Notes: a model not told the origin generated them from the sequence alone. A stretch of 64,000 nucleotides of DNA from Berberis thunbergii (GCA_003290165.1 QNQO01001178.1:294100-358099); one strand, 5' to 3'. Counted from the stretch's first letter, positions 33,946-45,409 are shown. Made by a program: numbers and translations.

Positions 33946-34129
33946 ATCTAATTGTCGAGGGAATGGGCGAGGAAAACAGCGAGGGAGGGAGAGAGGGAAG
34001 GGGGGACCGTCCATCCCTTCGGGATGTGTGCTGTCATTTTTCTTGTGCGTATCTCGAGGGAGATGAACAGTCCCCCCTCCCTCTCTCTCTCCCTCGCTGT
34101 TTTCCTCGCCCATTTCCTCGACAATTAGA
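33946..34129. mobile_element. Long-palindrome foldback element 3
   Basis: Ends TCTAATTGTCGAGG pair with CCTCGACAATTAGA. The outer arms match over about 50 bp (GGGCGAGGAAAACAGCGAGG). The inner arms are more diverged than in elements 1 and 2. The core GGGATGTGTGC matches the core of the other copies. Confidence 0.7.
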
Positions 34130-34203
34130 CGGGTTGTAGTTTCATACATACAAATGATACAATGGATGGAAAATTTTGTCAAAAGAGTTAACATTAAGAG
34201 CAC

Positions 34204-34366
34204 TTCTAAATGGCGAGGAAACGAGCGAGGGGAGTGATGAGGTGGAGGGGGGGACCGTTCACCTCATCGGGATGCGTGCATCATTTTTTGCGCACGCATC
34301 TCGAGAAGAGTGAACGGTCCCCTCCTCCACCTCACTCCCCTCGCTCGTTTCCTCGCCATTTAGAAT
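34204..34366. mobile_element. Long-palindrome foldback element 4
   Basis: Arms begin TTCTAAATGGCGAGGAAACG and pair over about 70 bp with few changes. The core reads GGGATGCGTGC. It lies 75 bp from element 3. Confidence 0.75.
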
Positions 34367-35137
34367 TTCTGTAACATTAATAAAGGACGAGTAGAAAAAC
34401 CAAAAAATGTTAAATCAAGATTGTAGGACCCAAGAAGCAAGAAGATAACGGTAAAGTGGGAATACCAAACCGAACCATAGCAAGAATTCGGTTCTCGGTT
34501 TTGTTTTGACATTTATCAAATAAATAACCAAAACCCGAACCAAACCGATCGGTTCGATTTCAATTCGGTTATTTTTGATTTTTTTTCCTTCCTTTTTTTT
34601 TTTGCAGCTACATACAACCGAGTTGGCTCTAGCACAAAATGAATAAATCAAAGCTACAAAGAATGGAAAGAAGAAAATGAAGCTTGGTTTGCAAAGGAGG
34701 AAAACCAAGAGAAAGAGATAGTGCGAATAAAATAAAAGAGAGAAAATGGAAAGCAGTAAAGGGGAAGCAGTAGTAAAGGGAAAACAAATGTCAGATAAAC
34801 ACAAAGAGTTTCAAGGCTCCGACTACTCATTTATAGAGAATTATTTCAATTTTTTATTGCCTATTTTCTTAATAATTCCATAAGATTAAAAAAAATTTGC
34901 CCTGTCTCTCATATACACAATATTATAACATCATTCAAAAAACTATAACCATAACTACATTGTTTGCATCTTAATTTATCTCCACCACACCCATGTGATG
35001 ATTTGAACGATACTGAAACCTTCTATGGTGATTCCACAATCTCGTAATTTCATCCTGCAAGAAGGGCTTTTTTTATCAAATCAGAAGTGTCGAAGTTGTC
35101 GTCATCGCCATTGCTCGTCTTTACTGCAAGCAGGCAA
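34367..35137. other. Intergenic in unit 2, nothing recognised
   Basis: A minus-strand frame at 34415-34804 is low-complexity and hydrophobic and lies over repeated CGGTT-rich sequence. I see no gene. The sequence from about 35040 to the LINE fragment at 35138 is unique. Confidence 0.35.
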
Positions 35138-36190
35138 GTGATCATTAGAGACTCTAGGGGTTTCTATGTTGTGGGAAAACAACTATTTTTCGGTGCAGGA
35201 TCCAACAATAAAGCAGAAATTTTGGCTCTAGCTGAGGGCCTCCGCCTTTGTCTCGCATTGGGTTTCAGAAAGGTGGTAGTTCAAACGGACTCGAAACTTC
35301 TTTGTGGCTGGTTTAAGGAAACTTTGCAAATCCCTTGGCAATTGGAGAATATCTTTAAGGAAATTTTGAAAATCCCTTGGCAATTGGAGAATATCTTGGC
35401 GGCGACAATGACGTTAGATTGCCAACATATCTATAGAGAGGCCAACGCGGTGGCGGATGCGTTAGCGGATAGAGCACAACGAGACTATTTCTTTCGATGG
35501 GGATGATTTTTTTTATGTGAGTGGCAGGATTGATTGTGCTTGACAGATTGCATACGGCATACATTCGCCACAGGGAAGAGTAGAATTACCTGTTTTTTTA
35601 GTGGCTCTAACTGATCATGCGGTAGACAAGATCTGGAACAGCTGCGAGGAATATGCAGGGGCGTTTGGTGGTGTCGAGACTGAGTTTTAGCTGGGGCGAG
35701 ATGCTGGACTGTTTTGCGTCATGCTGCCTGGTCGGTAAGCAGCATTCTATAGGAGATGCAGGGGCGAGGCTCACTCTGCGTACAAGAGCTGCAGAAACGG
35801 GTTTCTCTCTCGGCGAGGTGTTCTCTGCCTGGGCTCTGAAAGAAACACTTTGTTTGGCCAAGTACCGGTTGGAGCTGCCGGTGCGAGGATGCGGACCACA
35901 GCCGGTGCACTCTAATTTCTTTGTTTTTTCACTCTGTTTTGGCTTTGCTTTCAGCAAACGTGATGGTTTTTACTTTGCTTTGCTTTCCGCAAATGTGCCA
36001 ATTCAGTTGTTGGTGGTTGTAGTAATTTCGATTGGGCATAAGGGCTTCTGTCCAACTTTTTGTTTGGTTTTAACACGGGTAAAGTCGTAATGTACCCCCG
36101 TCTTGATTGTAACTCAATTTTTTTATAAGTAATAAAGGTCTGGCATTCCATAGTTGCCCCTCCCTACTGGAGGTTTAATTAAAAAAAAAG
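35138..36190 (+). mobile_element. LINE copy D, 5'-deleted (RNase H and 3' end only)
   Basis: Begins in the RNase H domain (VIIRDSRGF-like, then NNKAEILALAEGLRLCL, DCQHIYREANAVADALA) and ends in the common 3' tail with poly(A) just before CTTCAAATTTC. This right flank equals that of copies B and C, so it is the same insertion with its 5' part deleted. A segment near 35319-35395 contains a short internal duplication (IPWQLEN appears twice). Confidence 0.8.
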
Positions 36191-37685
36191 CTTCAAATTT
36201 CATAGTTTTTTTTTTAAAAAAATTAAGAATATGGCTAAATTTCAAAGGCTTAAAATCTCTCGATTTTCGTTGTAATCGTATTAATTTTTGTTCCTGTATT
36301 AATACCTAACTTCAAAATAAACATAGTCATATAAATCTTAGCTTAGAGTTTTAAATTACCTTAGTTTTTTAAAAATAAATTTTTTTTGCTAAATTTCAAC
36401 AATTTGGAATAAGAAATTTGCTAAAATTAAGAAATTTGGGTAAATTTCAAAGGCTTTAACTCACGATTTTTGTCGATTTCAACAACTTTATTGTTTATGA
36501 GACGGCAGCTGAATTATTGCTCTCATTTCAATACCTAACGTCACAATAAACAGAGTTATATAGATCGTAGTCTACAATTTTAAATTTTATTAATATTTTA
36601 AATGTGAAACTTTTTGTTCAATTGCAAAGGCTTTCGACTTTCGACAATTTCGAGAGTTTTTGTTTCTTAGATAACCACATAATTTTTGCTCTCATATTAA
36701 TACCTTACGTCAAAATAAATATAACTACATGGATCTTAGCCTAGAGCCTTAAATTACCTTATTTTTTGCTCAATTCCAAATACAACGATTTAGGACAATT
36801 TCGACAATTTTTTTTGTTTCTAAGTCAATAGTATAATTTTTGCTCATATTTCAATACCTAACGTCATAATAAATATAGTCTCATAGATCCAAGTCTAAGG
36901 CTTTAAATTTCTTAGATTTTTTAAAAGTCACATTTTTCGCTCAATTTCAAAGGCTCACAATTTTGGATAATTTCTGAAGTTTTTTTTTTTTTTTTTGACT
37001 TACCACATAATTTTTGCTCCCATTTCAATACTTAACACCACAATAAACATGGTCACATAAATCTTAGTCTCGAGCTTCAAATTTTCTTAGTTTTATAAAA
37101 AAATTAAAAATTTTGGCTAAATTTCAAAGGAACTCACGATTTTTGTCGATTTACAACTTTCTTGTTTCTGAGACGACCGCTGATTTTTCCTCTCATTTCA
37201 ATACCTAACGTCACAATTAACAGAGTTATATAAATCCTAGTTTAAAGCTTTAAATTTTATCAATATTTTAAAAGTGAAAATTTTTGCTCAATTGCATAGG
37301 CTAAACGACTTTCGACAATTTCAAAAGTTTTTGTTTCTTAGTTTAACCACATAATTTTTGCTCCCGTATTAATACTTACGTCGAAATAAACATAGTCATA
37401 TAGATTGTAGCTTAGAGCTTTAAATTACCTTAGGTTCTTTAAAATAAATTTTTTTTTGCTCAATTTTAAAAACTAAAACCCACGATTTTAGACGATTTCA
37501 ACAATTTTCTTATTTGGGGGACAACCGCTAAATATTTGCTCCCATTTCAAGACCTAACGTCACAATAAACATAGTCACATAATGTCACAATAAACAAATT
37601 TTTGGGGGACAATTTAGAAATTTTTTTGGTTTTGAATTAACCACATAATTTTGCTCCCTTATCATTAATAACGTCACAATAAGCA
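36191..37685. repeat. AT-rich tandem array (~175-bp period), unit 2
   Basis: Same array as 24593-26050, about nine repeats, with small indels. It contains GGCTAAATTTCAAAGG and CAATACCTAACGTCACAAT variants throughout. Confidence 0.75.
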
Positions 37686-38566
37686 TTGATGATACATCAA
37701 AATAGACTAATCATCACGGCCAAACACGTGGCCTAGAGACACATCACGAAAATACAATGCTCAATCTATTGGGCTAGCTCACCGGGCCCAGAAAGAATAA
37801 AAGCCAATTACAGAGACCCAAACTAGGCCCACCAATGAGAAGACATAAACATGGCCCGAATCTAGGCCCAAAGGAATCGAAGCCCGAGTCCAGGCCCGAC
37901 ATGAGTTCTCTCATAAATAAGAGGAATGTTGCACCCAAAAATAGTCGTGGAGGGAGTTATGCCTCCACGAGCACATCTCCATTAAGGTGGAAACTGTTAC
38001 AAGAAACATCTTATTTTGTTGCACCTCATATGCTTAAGTCACGTAGAGAGTTAACCTCGACCATTATAAAAGGTAAAGAGAACATTCGACACATGTATGG
38101 AACTTTAACTAAGTTTTATCCAGATTTACTTCCTTCTTTCAACAGAGTTACTGACTTAAGCATCGGAGTGCCTTCGGCCACCAAAAAGGTGGTCTTTGGC
38201 AGTCTAACAATGGTTTTGCAGGTCAAACTCACAGGAAGATGATTTTTGGACGCATCAGTTTGGCATCGTCCGTGGGGAACGGCGATTTTCTCTTTTCGAA
38301 TACAAAACACACAAGTGACAAAGCTCACCACAACCTAACGAAAGATCAACAGGGCCATCAGAAGGAACAATGCAGTCTACAAACCCACAATCCAGTAATG
38401 ATCTCCCGCCAACGCATTATCGACGGCTCAAGCAGAAGATGGGTTTGTTACAAGAAACTCATTCATCCCGATCCCAATATCCCACTCTAAATTGGGATCA
38501 AGATGGGTTTGATCAAGCCCAAAATGACCCGAAAAATCGAGACGATTAGGGATCGAAAAATGGGGT
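37686..38566 (+). mobile_element. Gypsy-type LTR, primer-binding site and gag start, unit 2
   Basis: The best-preserved copy: it keeps about 50 bases near 37700-37750 that units 1 and 3 lack. The LTR ends at about 38233. The internal start TTTGGCATCGTCCGTGGGGA is near 38259. It is cut at the unit junction at 38567. Confidence 0.6.
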
Positions 38567-38890
38567 GCCCACCCCTACTTCCAAAGGTGCATCACACTTA
38601 TAATGCTAAAAGACTTTTTTTTTTAAGGCAATAAGACCTTAATATGTCATTTTTTTTTTAAAGTGTCCTGTTACACTCATTTTGCATGAACTAATTGATG
38701 AGGGAGATTCAAGTATTCCACTGGGGACTCAAATTGTGAAGTTTGGGACAACATGAATGAGTTTTATACATCTCTTTGTAGAACATCATATCCAATTAAC
38801 TTCCATAATGTAATTTACACCTAGTTTTAACAAATGAATGAAATAATTTCAATTTTCTCAACATGTAATCAATCAAGAATGAAGGCCTAG

Positions 38891-40043
38891 CTAGTTCACA
38901 AGCCTGCAGTTCTTCCTAATCTCTCCTTTTCTGCCTGTAACAACATCGATAGATCCCATACGTACCATTGCAGATGCAAACTTTTTAGCCCACATCAAAG
39001 AGTGTCTTGCATTGTTCCTTACAATCCTAGATGTCAAAGGACTATCATGAAGCGTTTGATCTGAAGTTAACAAGCCTCTTCGGTTCATCAACTCTTTATA
39101 GTACGTATTGTCTAGCTTATTTGGCGTCACAATCTCAAGTGGCACAGTAGGGTCTCGAGTATTAGCTGCATTACTAGATGGTGAAGGACACTTAGTTCTT
39201 AACAATGCCGCGTACCTCCTATCCAATGAAGGGTCTGGTTTATTCGTAGAGTTGAAGGCGAAGGCACGGTCTGAGAAAGAAGAACAATGTGAAACTCCAA
39301 TGGAATGTGCTCCAGAGAGTGTCACCATTTCGTCTAGGGTCAATCCTTTCCCCGCAAAGTCCTTCTGGATTTGTTTGGCATTGGAAAAAGGAGATGGGAT
39401 GTTTTGAAGTACTTCATCCTCTATAGAGACACGTCCATCACGTCGTCCTGTTGGGACATCGTAAATTATTCCACCGGCCTTGTATGCACTATCACGAGCT
39501 GCGAACGCAAGGATGTCTGAGCATGAAACTGTTTGTGGACATGCAGCTTCAATTTCAGCTTTAGCCTCATCAATCACCTCGAATCCTCGCAAACTCGGGT
39601 TATTAACTACACTTTCTTTCTCTGCGGGATTTCCTGGCGTTGAGTCTAATAGTACTGATGCATCGCAACCCTGAAATAATAAGATCACATGATTGATTAA
39701 TTATAGATTGACCAAATACCATAGATTAATTATAAAAGTTGACATTTTTATGTTACAAAAATACCATAGATTTCAATATTATAAGTTATATCATCATATC
39801 AAAGCCCATTTTCGATAAATATTAAAAAAATGAACTTACCCTGACGAAACAATCATGGAAGTGCATCCTAATTAAACCAGCTGCAATGCCTGGATTACGC
39901 GATACTGCTTTGTTTACTGCTTTTCTCACTATAAGTTCTGCAGATGGACATGTCGAATGATAGAATCCAACCTTAAGAGATGTCGACGACGCCATTGCTA
40001 TCATAGAGATGATTAAGAAAATGATCAATGCATTAGTCTTCAT
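38891..40043 (-). CDS. Class III secretory peroxidase, copy 3
   Basis: Exon 1 40043-39840 and exon 2 39670-38891, giving 327 aa with all features of copy 1: signal peptide, [20 protein letters not shown] and eight Cys. Distinct residues include [10 protein letters not shown] and [10 protein letters not shown]. The intron has the same length class as copy 1 (169 nt), so it is closer to copy 1 in non-coding sequence and to copy 2 in protein (VPTGRR, EVLQ, FAGKG). That mosaic suggests gene conversion among the copies. Confidence 0.92.
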
Positions 40044-40192
40044 TGTGAAAGACAGAATGAGATCAACAAATTCTATAAATGAACTTGCTGAATGAGATTG
40101 AATATTAAGCTTTTGTTGCAAGTGTGTGAGTTAGACACAATGAATTGGAAGCTAAAGTTGGATATGAGATTTGATTGATTGTGTAAATGGGC

Positions 40193-40200
40193 ATTTATAG
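40193..40200 (-). promoter_or_regulatory. TATA box of peroxidase copy 3
   Basis: CTATAAATG on the minus strand at the same distance from the ATG (40043) as in the other copies. Confidence 0.6.
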
Positions 40201-40229
40201 ACAGGGGTGGTGGATAAGAAAACGTGTGA

Positions 40230-40350
40230 AGCAGAGTAGCTTGTTTAAATTTGAATATTTCTCTTCCGAGTAGCAGAGTAGCTTGTTTAAATTTGAACAT
40301 TTCTCCTAATTAAGTTGTTTAAATTTGAACATTTCTCTTCCGAGTGGCTT
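40230..40350. repeat. Promoter minisatellite of peroxidase copy 3
   Basis: Three copies of the TTTAAATTTGAACATTTCTC core (one with GAATATTT), as in copy 1. Confidence 0.65.
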
Positions 40351-40596
40351 GTTTGTTGATGTTAATTGACTTCTTACAGGGGGTATTCAATCATGGATTT
40401 TAATAGAGTCTGAAAGACTTTAAATCTCATGGATTTTAATAGAGTTTGAAAGACTTTACAGAATTCACTGGATTTTAATGGATTTTAAGTGACTGGATTT
40501 TGTGGAATTTACAGAATCCACTGGATTTTAATGGATTTTTATTATTGGATTTTCTGAATTTTATAAAGGATTGTTAAGGATTGTTAAGGATTTTCT

Positions 40597-40776
40597 GAAT
40601 TTTATTGTCGAGGAAACCAGCCAGGAAAAAAAGGTGGAGGGGGGTGAACCGTTCATCCCCTTCGGGATGCGCGCGCCAAAAAAGTGGGCACACATATCAA
40701 GGGGGTGAACGGTTCATCCCCTGCCACCTCTCGTTCCTCGCTGGTTTCCTCGCCCACTTCCTCGACAATAAGAATT
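40597..40776. mobile_element. Long-palindrome foldback element 5, nested in the TIR transposon
   Basis: The ends read GAATTTTATTGTCGAGG and the complement of GAATTCTTATTGTCGAGG. The left arm has lost the GAAGTGGGC segment that the right arm keeps. The inner palindrome is GGGTGAACCGTTCATCCC, the core GGGATGCGCGCGCC. A half copy (ATCTCGAGGGAGATGAG) follows at about 40815-40870. Confidence 0.7.
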
Positions 40777-40938
40777 CTCTGTGAGAAAAATGAAATGGTG
40801 ACGTGGTGAATCCCATCTCGAGGGAGATGAGTGGGGTGGGGCTGCCCTCGCGCTCTCCCCTCGCTCCCTATCAAAGCTCCATTGACTTTGGCTTCTAGCA
40901 ACCTTTCTGTTTCTCTCTCTCCTCTGTTCTCTCAGCCT

Positions 40939-40994
40939 CAAGAAGAAGAAGAAGAAGAAGAAAAAGAAGAAGAAGAAGAAAAAGAAGAAGAGAG
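40939..40994. repeat. GAA microsatellite
   Basis: About 17 GAA/AAA-type triplets after a CTCTCTCTCC tract, typical of a plant 5' leader. It lies inside the TIR transposon. Confidence 0.7.
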
Positions 40995-41098
40995 AGTGTG
41001 GGATCTGTTTTCTCTCCAATCTCCAATTCCAGATTCCAATCTCCCCCTTTGATTCTTCTTCTTCAACTCTTCAACCCCTCTTCACAGACCCCTCTCTG

Positions 41099-41377
41099 AT
41101 GCCCAAACCAGGCATGGCCGAAAGGTCAAGACTTGGCCTTTTCGCTCTTCTATTCTTCACTCTTTTTGAATTTCTTCCATCCAATTCGATCAGAAATCAA
41201 GAACATGTACTCAAACAACTAACCCCATCAATGGTTTTGCCTCTGATTCTCTCGACCCCTAATTTTTCTCGCCGAATCGACGATAGTTACCGTCGCCAAC
41301 TCAAGAAGGCAGAGCAACGCCACCCCAATGCAGGAATGAGTTCGACGGAAGGGAAAGAGGTGAGTTCGATCGACTGA
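41099..41377 (+). other. Possible captured gene fragment inside the TIR transposon
   Basis: A 92-codon frame with a hydrophobic N-terminal part (SRLGLFALLFFTLFEFLP) follows CT-rich and GAA-rich leader-like DNA. I recognise no family. It could be the first exon of a captured host gene or of a decayed transposon gene. Confidence 0.3.
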
Positions 41378-41817
41378 AGAAGGCGAGGAAGACTACCTGG
41401 TTCCACTGCTGAGAAAGGAGACTGTTGATGGAGAGACAGACTTGGTAGAGTTGGTGGGAGCAGAGAGATTGAAATCCGAGGGTAAGAGGTCGGATTTGGA
41501 AATGAGATTGATATTTATATCAATCACAAATAAATCCTTCAAAATCCTTCAAAGTCCATTAAGTCAATAAATCCATTAAAATTCCCTGTTGTTTGAATAC
41601 CCCTAGATTTTATTGTATTATTTAAAATCCATGATTGAATACCCCATGATTTTAATGGATTATAAAACAATCATTTAAAATCCATGATTGAATACCCCTG
41701 GATTTCATTGTATTGTTTTAAATCCTTAATTGAATACCCCTATATTTTAATAGACTTTAAAATCTTTCAGAATCTATTAAAATACATGATTGAATACCCC
41801 CCCCTTAATCAATATGT

Positions 41818-42909
41818 GAATTGGAGACATTTTTTTAAGGCCCAGGTAAAATGTCTTTTTGGACTTCTGTGTATAATGTTATCAGGGTTAATTCCATTTA
41901 TTTGTTTTATTCACATTAACATGGGATTTAGAGGAGGTTTTTTACAACCTCGAGACACACATAAACATTTTAGAGATTTCATCATTCTTTTAAGATCATT
42001 TAACATCACCCTATTGGTCGCAAAGGTCGCAAAAACCTGATTTCCTAATATATTTTCGTAAAATGAAAACAAAATTTTACTATCTTTTACATGGCGTACA
42101 GGTTGGGGTGCATCCAGTGATGAACCTCGATAATGCATATTCTGATTTAAGTCAGCTAGGCCTGCATCCATATTCGAGATATATAAGAACTCTCGGACCA
42201 CTCATTTCGATAAGTAGATTTGGTATTAACATTTTGGAGCTGCAACTTAGAAATTAAGTAAAGTTTATTAGAGTATATAGGATTATGGGATTGTGATATA
42301 TGCTTATTCTAAACAAAACCAATTATAACCACAGTCAAAAGTAGTCTAAATTCATGAATAGGAGAGTTGAGTAAGAAATTGTAAGTAGGTAAGGTGGAGT
42401 ACCAGTGATTTGTTGTTAAAAAAAAAAAAAAGATTTGTTGTTCAAAATAAAAAAGATATAAAAGCACAACCATGCATGGATTGTACTTGAGACAAAGTCA
42501 CTGTCTTTGATCAGGTCTCTCTCTGTGCATCACTAGTAAGGTACCCACAAATAAATTGTTTTTCCAAATGCAAAATTATCAAACTTTATGACTAAAAAAA
42601 TGGGCTGTTGCATGTGAAATTTTATCAGTTTAGCTAGAAGGAAGGTTTGAACAGTAATCACTTTCAACACTCTCAAATGTATTGGCAAAGATGAGGAGGA
42701 ACTTACCAAAGGTATTCATAAGCCAGCTAGTGTGGTTGCAAGGTAGCTCACTACTCCAAGACTCCAACAACTCTCTCTAAATATACACATTTAGTATTAT
42801 CTTTTACCAAGTCATGTTGCGTGCGTTTACAAAATAGAAATCAAAAAAAAAATAATTTGTTCTTCAAAGTTTTTATTATAGAAGAAGAAATCCATGGTAG
42901 TGCAATAGC
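41818..42909. repeat. Conserved non-coding block, unit 3 (first copy)
   Basis: Homologous to 15776-16969. The frame at 42063-42257 on plus (LDNAYSDLSQLGLHPYS) and its antisense shadow are only partly kept in other units, so no gene is called. Confidence 0.55.
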
Positions 42910-43345
42910 GCGATAGTTATTCGATTGGATAATTTTGACAAATTTTTTGATTTTTCAGTTAACTATATAATTTTTGCACATATTTCAATACCTAACATCA
43001 TAATAAATATGGTCTCATAGATCCAAGTCTAAGCTTTAAATTTTCTTAATTTTTTAAAAGTCACAATTTTTGCTGAATTTAACCCACGATTTTGGACAAT
43101 TTCGGAATTTTTTTTTGTTTCTGACTTACAACATAATTTTTTGCACCCATTTCAATACCAAACACTACAAGAAGCATAGTCACATGGATCTTAGTCTTGA
43201 GATTCAAATTTTCTTAGTTAAAAAAAAAAATTGGCTAAATTTCAACGGAACTCACGATTTTTGTCGATTTCAACAATTTTCTATTTTCTGATACGACTAT
43301 GGAATTTTTCCTCTCATTTCAATACTTAACACCACAATAAGCATA
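42910..43345. repeat. AT-rich tandem array, unit 3 (first left part)
   Basis: About three repeats homologous to 16970-17411. They end abruptly at about 43348, where unique DNA with the PR-like gene begins. Confidence 0.65.
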
Positions 43346-43538
43346 GTTTGAAATTAATAATCGTGGTGACTGTGATTGAGACGTGACGGCCCTCACAAGA
43401 CTTTGTATAACTTATGTCATGCGTGATGCATAGTCACTCTAGCTGGTCTTCAATAAATAGCTAACACAACACATGACCAAAAACTCATCAAGCTCCATCA
43501 CTACATTTTTGTGTACAAGTTCCGTTTGATCTTCATCC
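43346..43538 (+). promoter_or_regulatory. Presumed promoter and leader of the PR-like gene
   Basis: Unique DNA upstream of the ATG at 43539. TCAATAAATAGC near 43450-43461 is the only TATA-like site, about 85 bases above the ATG. Weak evidence. Confidence 0.3.
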
Positions 43539-44909
43539 ATGAACTTCACTAGTTATGGAAGTGAATTAGGGGATAAGTACCGGTCACATATACATGGAGA
43601 GGAGGAGAAAAAGACTGTGTGGAGATATGGTGCTCCTCCCAACTATGATGTTGTCAACAAACTCTTCGAACAAGGCAGAACTCAGGCATGTAGACACTAC
43701 TTAATAATATCTGTGTATGACCATATATGTTTAAAAAACTAGATGCCTTTTCTTAAAATCAAATTAAGAATATACAACTTCTGCATGATTTTACCATTGG
43801 AAATAGCAAACTGTTTGATATTCGCCAATCTCCCAAAATGCTTCCATCCGACAGTCAGCCATTCTTTGAATTCACTCACAGAACAGAACTAGGTGCAGCT
43901 TCTAGTAATTGATGAGTTGGAATAATCTCACCTGCCTCCCTCTATTTCAAGGGAGGGACTTTACCCATTCACGTACCTTATATATAATGCTACGATATAT
44001 GTTACCACATATGCCAAAGCTACGTACCTTGTTTTAAGATCATATCAACATGCAGCAACAGCAAAATGATCTGAAGCTTGTATATTGTAGGAATGGCAGA
44101 GGAAAGCTTAGAGGGAAGAGTGCAAAGACTCGTCAAATCATGGGAAATGGAAATGTTCCATAAAATACGTGCGGAGGATTACAAAACCATTAACCCAGAC
44201 GTTTATACGGTCAGCCTCAATGGTAAGAACCTAGCTATTCTTTGTTGGTTAGGCTTAGAACTATATATTATGTAAAACGGTAACAGATTTTGGTGATAAA
44301 TATAATAACCGATTATCTTGTATGTATGAATGCATGCAGGGCGACCACCTGTGAAGCTTCAAGATGTAATACAACTTGGGGGCTACAACAAATTACTTCA
44401 GACCTCTATGCCAGACAATTTACGTGGATACAATCCTTCAGTTGAGACAGTGGATTCGGCTCACAAGGCATTCACAACAACATTTCCCCGTGGATTTGCT
44501 CTGGAAATTCTTCAAGTTTATTCAGGTCCTCCCGTAATTGTGTACAAGTTTAGACATTGGGCATTCATGGAGGGTCATTTCAAAGGTCATGCCCCCACTG
44601 GAGAGATGGTACAATTATTTGGGATAGCTATTTTTACGGTAAATTCAATTCTTCTCATAATATTAATCATCTATAGTACATGAGAGTGCTATTTTAACTA
44701 AATATCAGATCCTCTTTATCACCCATGGTAATGCTAATTGAGTTGTCAATGTTGTTTTATTTCAGGTTGATGGTTCAATGAAAGTTGAGAAGGTTGAGTT
44801 CTTCTATGATCCTGCAGAAGTAATTGGACCACTTCTCAAAGGTCCTTCCCTGGATGTTCCAGCTGATGCCTCCTCTTCAATTGCTTGTCCATTCTTGAGC
44901 AAATCTTGA
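43539..44909 (+). CDS. Pathogen-related (PR-like, SnoaL/NTF2-fold) protein, four exons, one frame error
   Basis: Resembles the barley pathogen-related protein family, whose members are stress-induced and of unknown activity. Exons: 43539-43685 (49 codons, GDKYRSHIHGE, APPNYDVVNKLFEQGRTQ), 44091-44222, 44340-44638 and 44766-44909. Motifs: EESLEGRVQRLVKSWEMEM, TTFPRGFALEILQVYSGPP, FRHWAFMEGHFKGHAPTGE, FFYDPAEVIGPLLKGPS. The total is about 240 aa, usual for the family. Introns 2 and 3 are GT-AG. Intron 1 begins GC at 43686 (GC-AG) if the Gln phase is kept. Exon 2 opens GAATGGCAGAGG where the family has EWPE, so one C seems missing and the frame breaks; this may be a mutation or a sequence error. 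The gene is present once, between two copies of the duplicated block. Confidence 0.8.
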
Positions 44910-45128
44910 ATGCTAAAATGTGTAGGGTAATAAGAAGGGAAGAACTTGTGTATCTTACTTGGATGAAAAAACAAGCCAATATTTTAATTATGTTTAGATT
45001 TTGTTTTGATAATACTTGGAACTTGATTACTTGAGACATTTGATATAATAATCTCCTGTATAAATTCCAATCCCTGCACCATGGAAAACTTGAGATTTTA
45101 ACAACAGTATTGAAGCACAGTTATAATA
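44910..45128. other. 3' flank of the PR-like gene
   Basis: Probably the 3' untranslated region, AT-rich, with no further gene. The left end of the Copia LTR could lie here, because its start is not certain. Confidence 0.35.
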
Positions 45129-45409
45129 ACTGTTCTATTGCTTTCTGGTATACAAACTGGTGTGTTTCTTTATAACTACCTAGCCCACGTTCTATGTAAC
45201 TGGTGCCCATGTTTCTGTGGTATATTTGTTGTAACTGCTTTGGGTGTTTATGATATATAAACCCCATGCAATGCGTTTAATGATATACAATAATTAAGCA
45301 ATTACTTCTCTCAAAACTGTCATGGTATCAGAGCAGTAACGACTCCAGCGAGTTCTTTTTTTTCTCTCCTCTCTTGATCCATAACCCCTCTTGAAAATAT
45401 TCTGCATCA

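Larger units (their letters stand above)
26899..38566. repeat. Segmental duplication unit 2 (11.7 kb)
   Basis: Same order as unit 1, but with an extra ORF1-only LINE at 29746-31393, an importin-like fragment and two foldbacks at 33154-34366, and the LINE reduced to its 3' end (35138-36190). Confidence 0.75.
40374..41817. mobile_element. TIR transposon with TTA target duplication (PIF/Harbinger-like, non-autonomous)
   Basis: The element spans 40377-41814. The ends are inverted: GGGGGTATTCAATCATG at the left and the complement of GGGGGTATTCAATCATG at the right, continuing TTTTAATAGAKTCTGAAAGA. TTA flanks both sides (40374-40376, 41815-41817), and units 1 and 2 keep an uninterrupted CTTCTTAATCAATATG site. 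The right end holds several more copies of ATGATTGAATACCCC. No transposase is seen. The inside carries a foldback (40597-40776) and transcript-like sequence with CT-rich and GAA repeats. A TTA duplication fits PIF/Harbinger. Confidence 0.8.

Noticed and set aside
34415..34804. 129-codon hydrophobic minus-strand frame
   Set aside because: Low-complexity composition (Phe/Leu/Ser runs from AAAGAG-type repeats) with no known domain and no sister copy.
41911..42201. 96-codon minus-strand frame shared in part with 59471-59680
   Set aside because: Conserved only where the duplicated block is conserved; ends differ between units and there are no protein motifs.
45129..45322. Exact left edge of the Copia LTR
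   Set aside because: Without the right LTR the start cannot be fixed; the coordinate given is a best guess from a TGTT motif.
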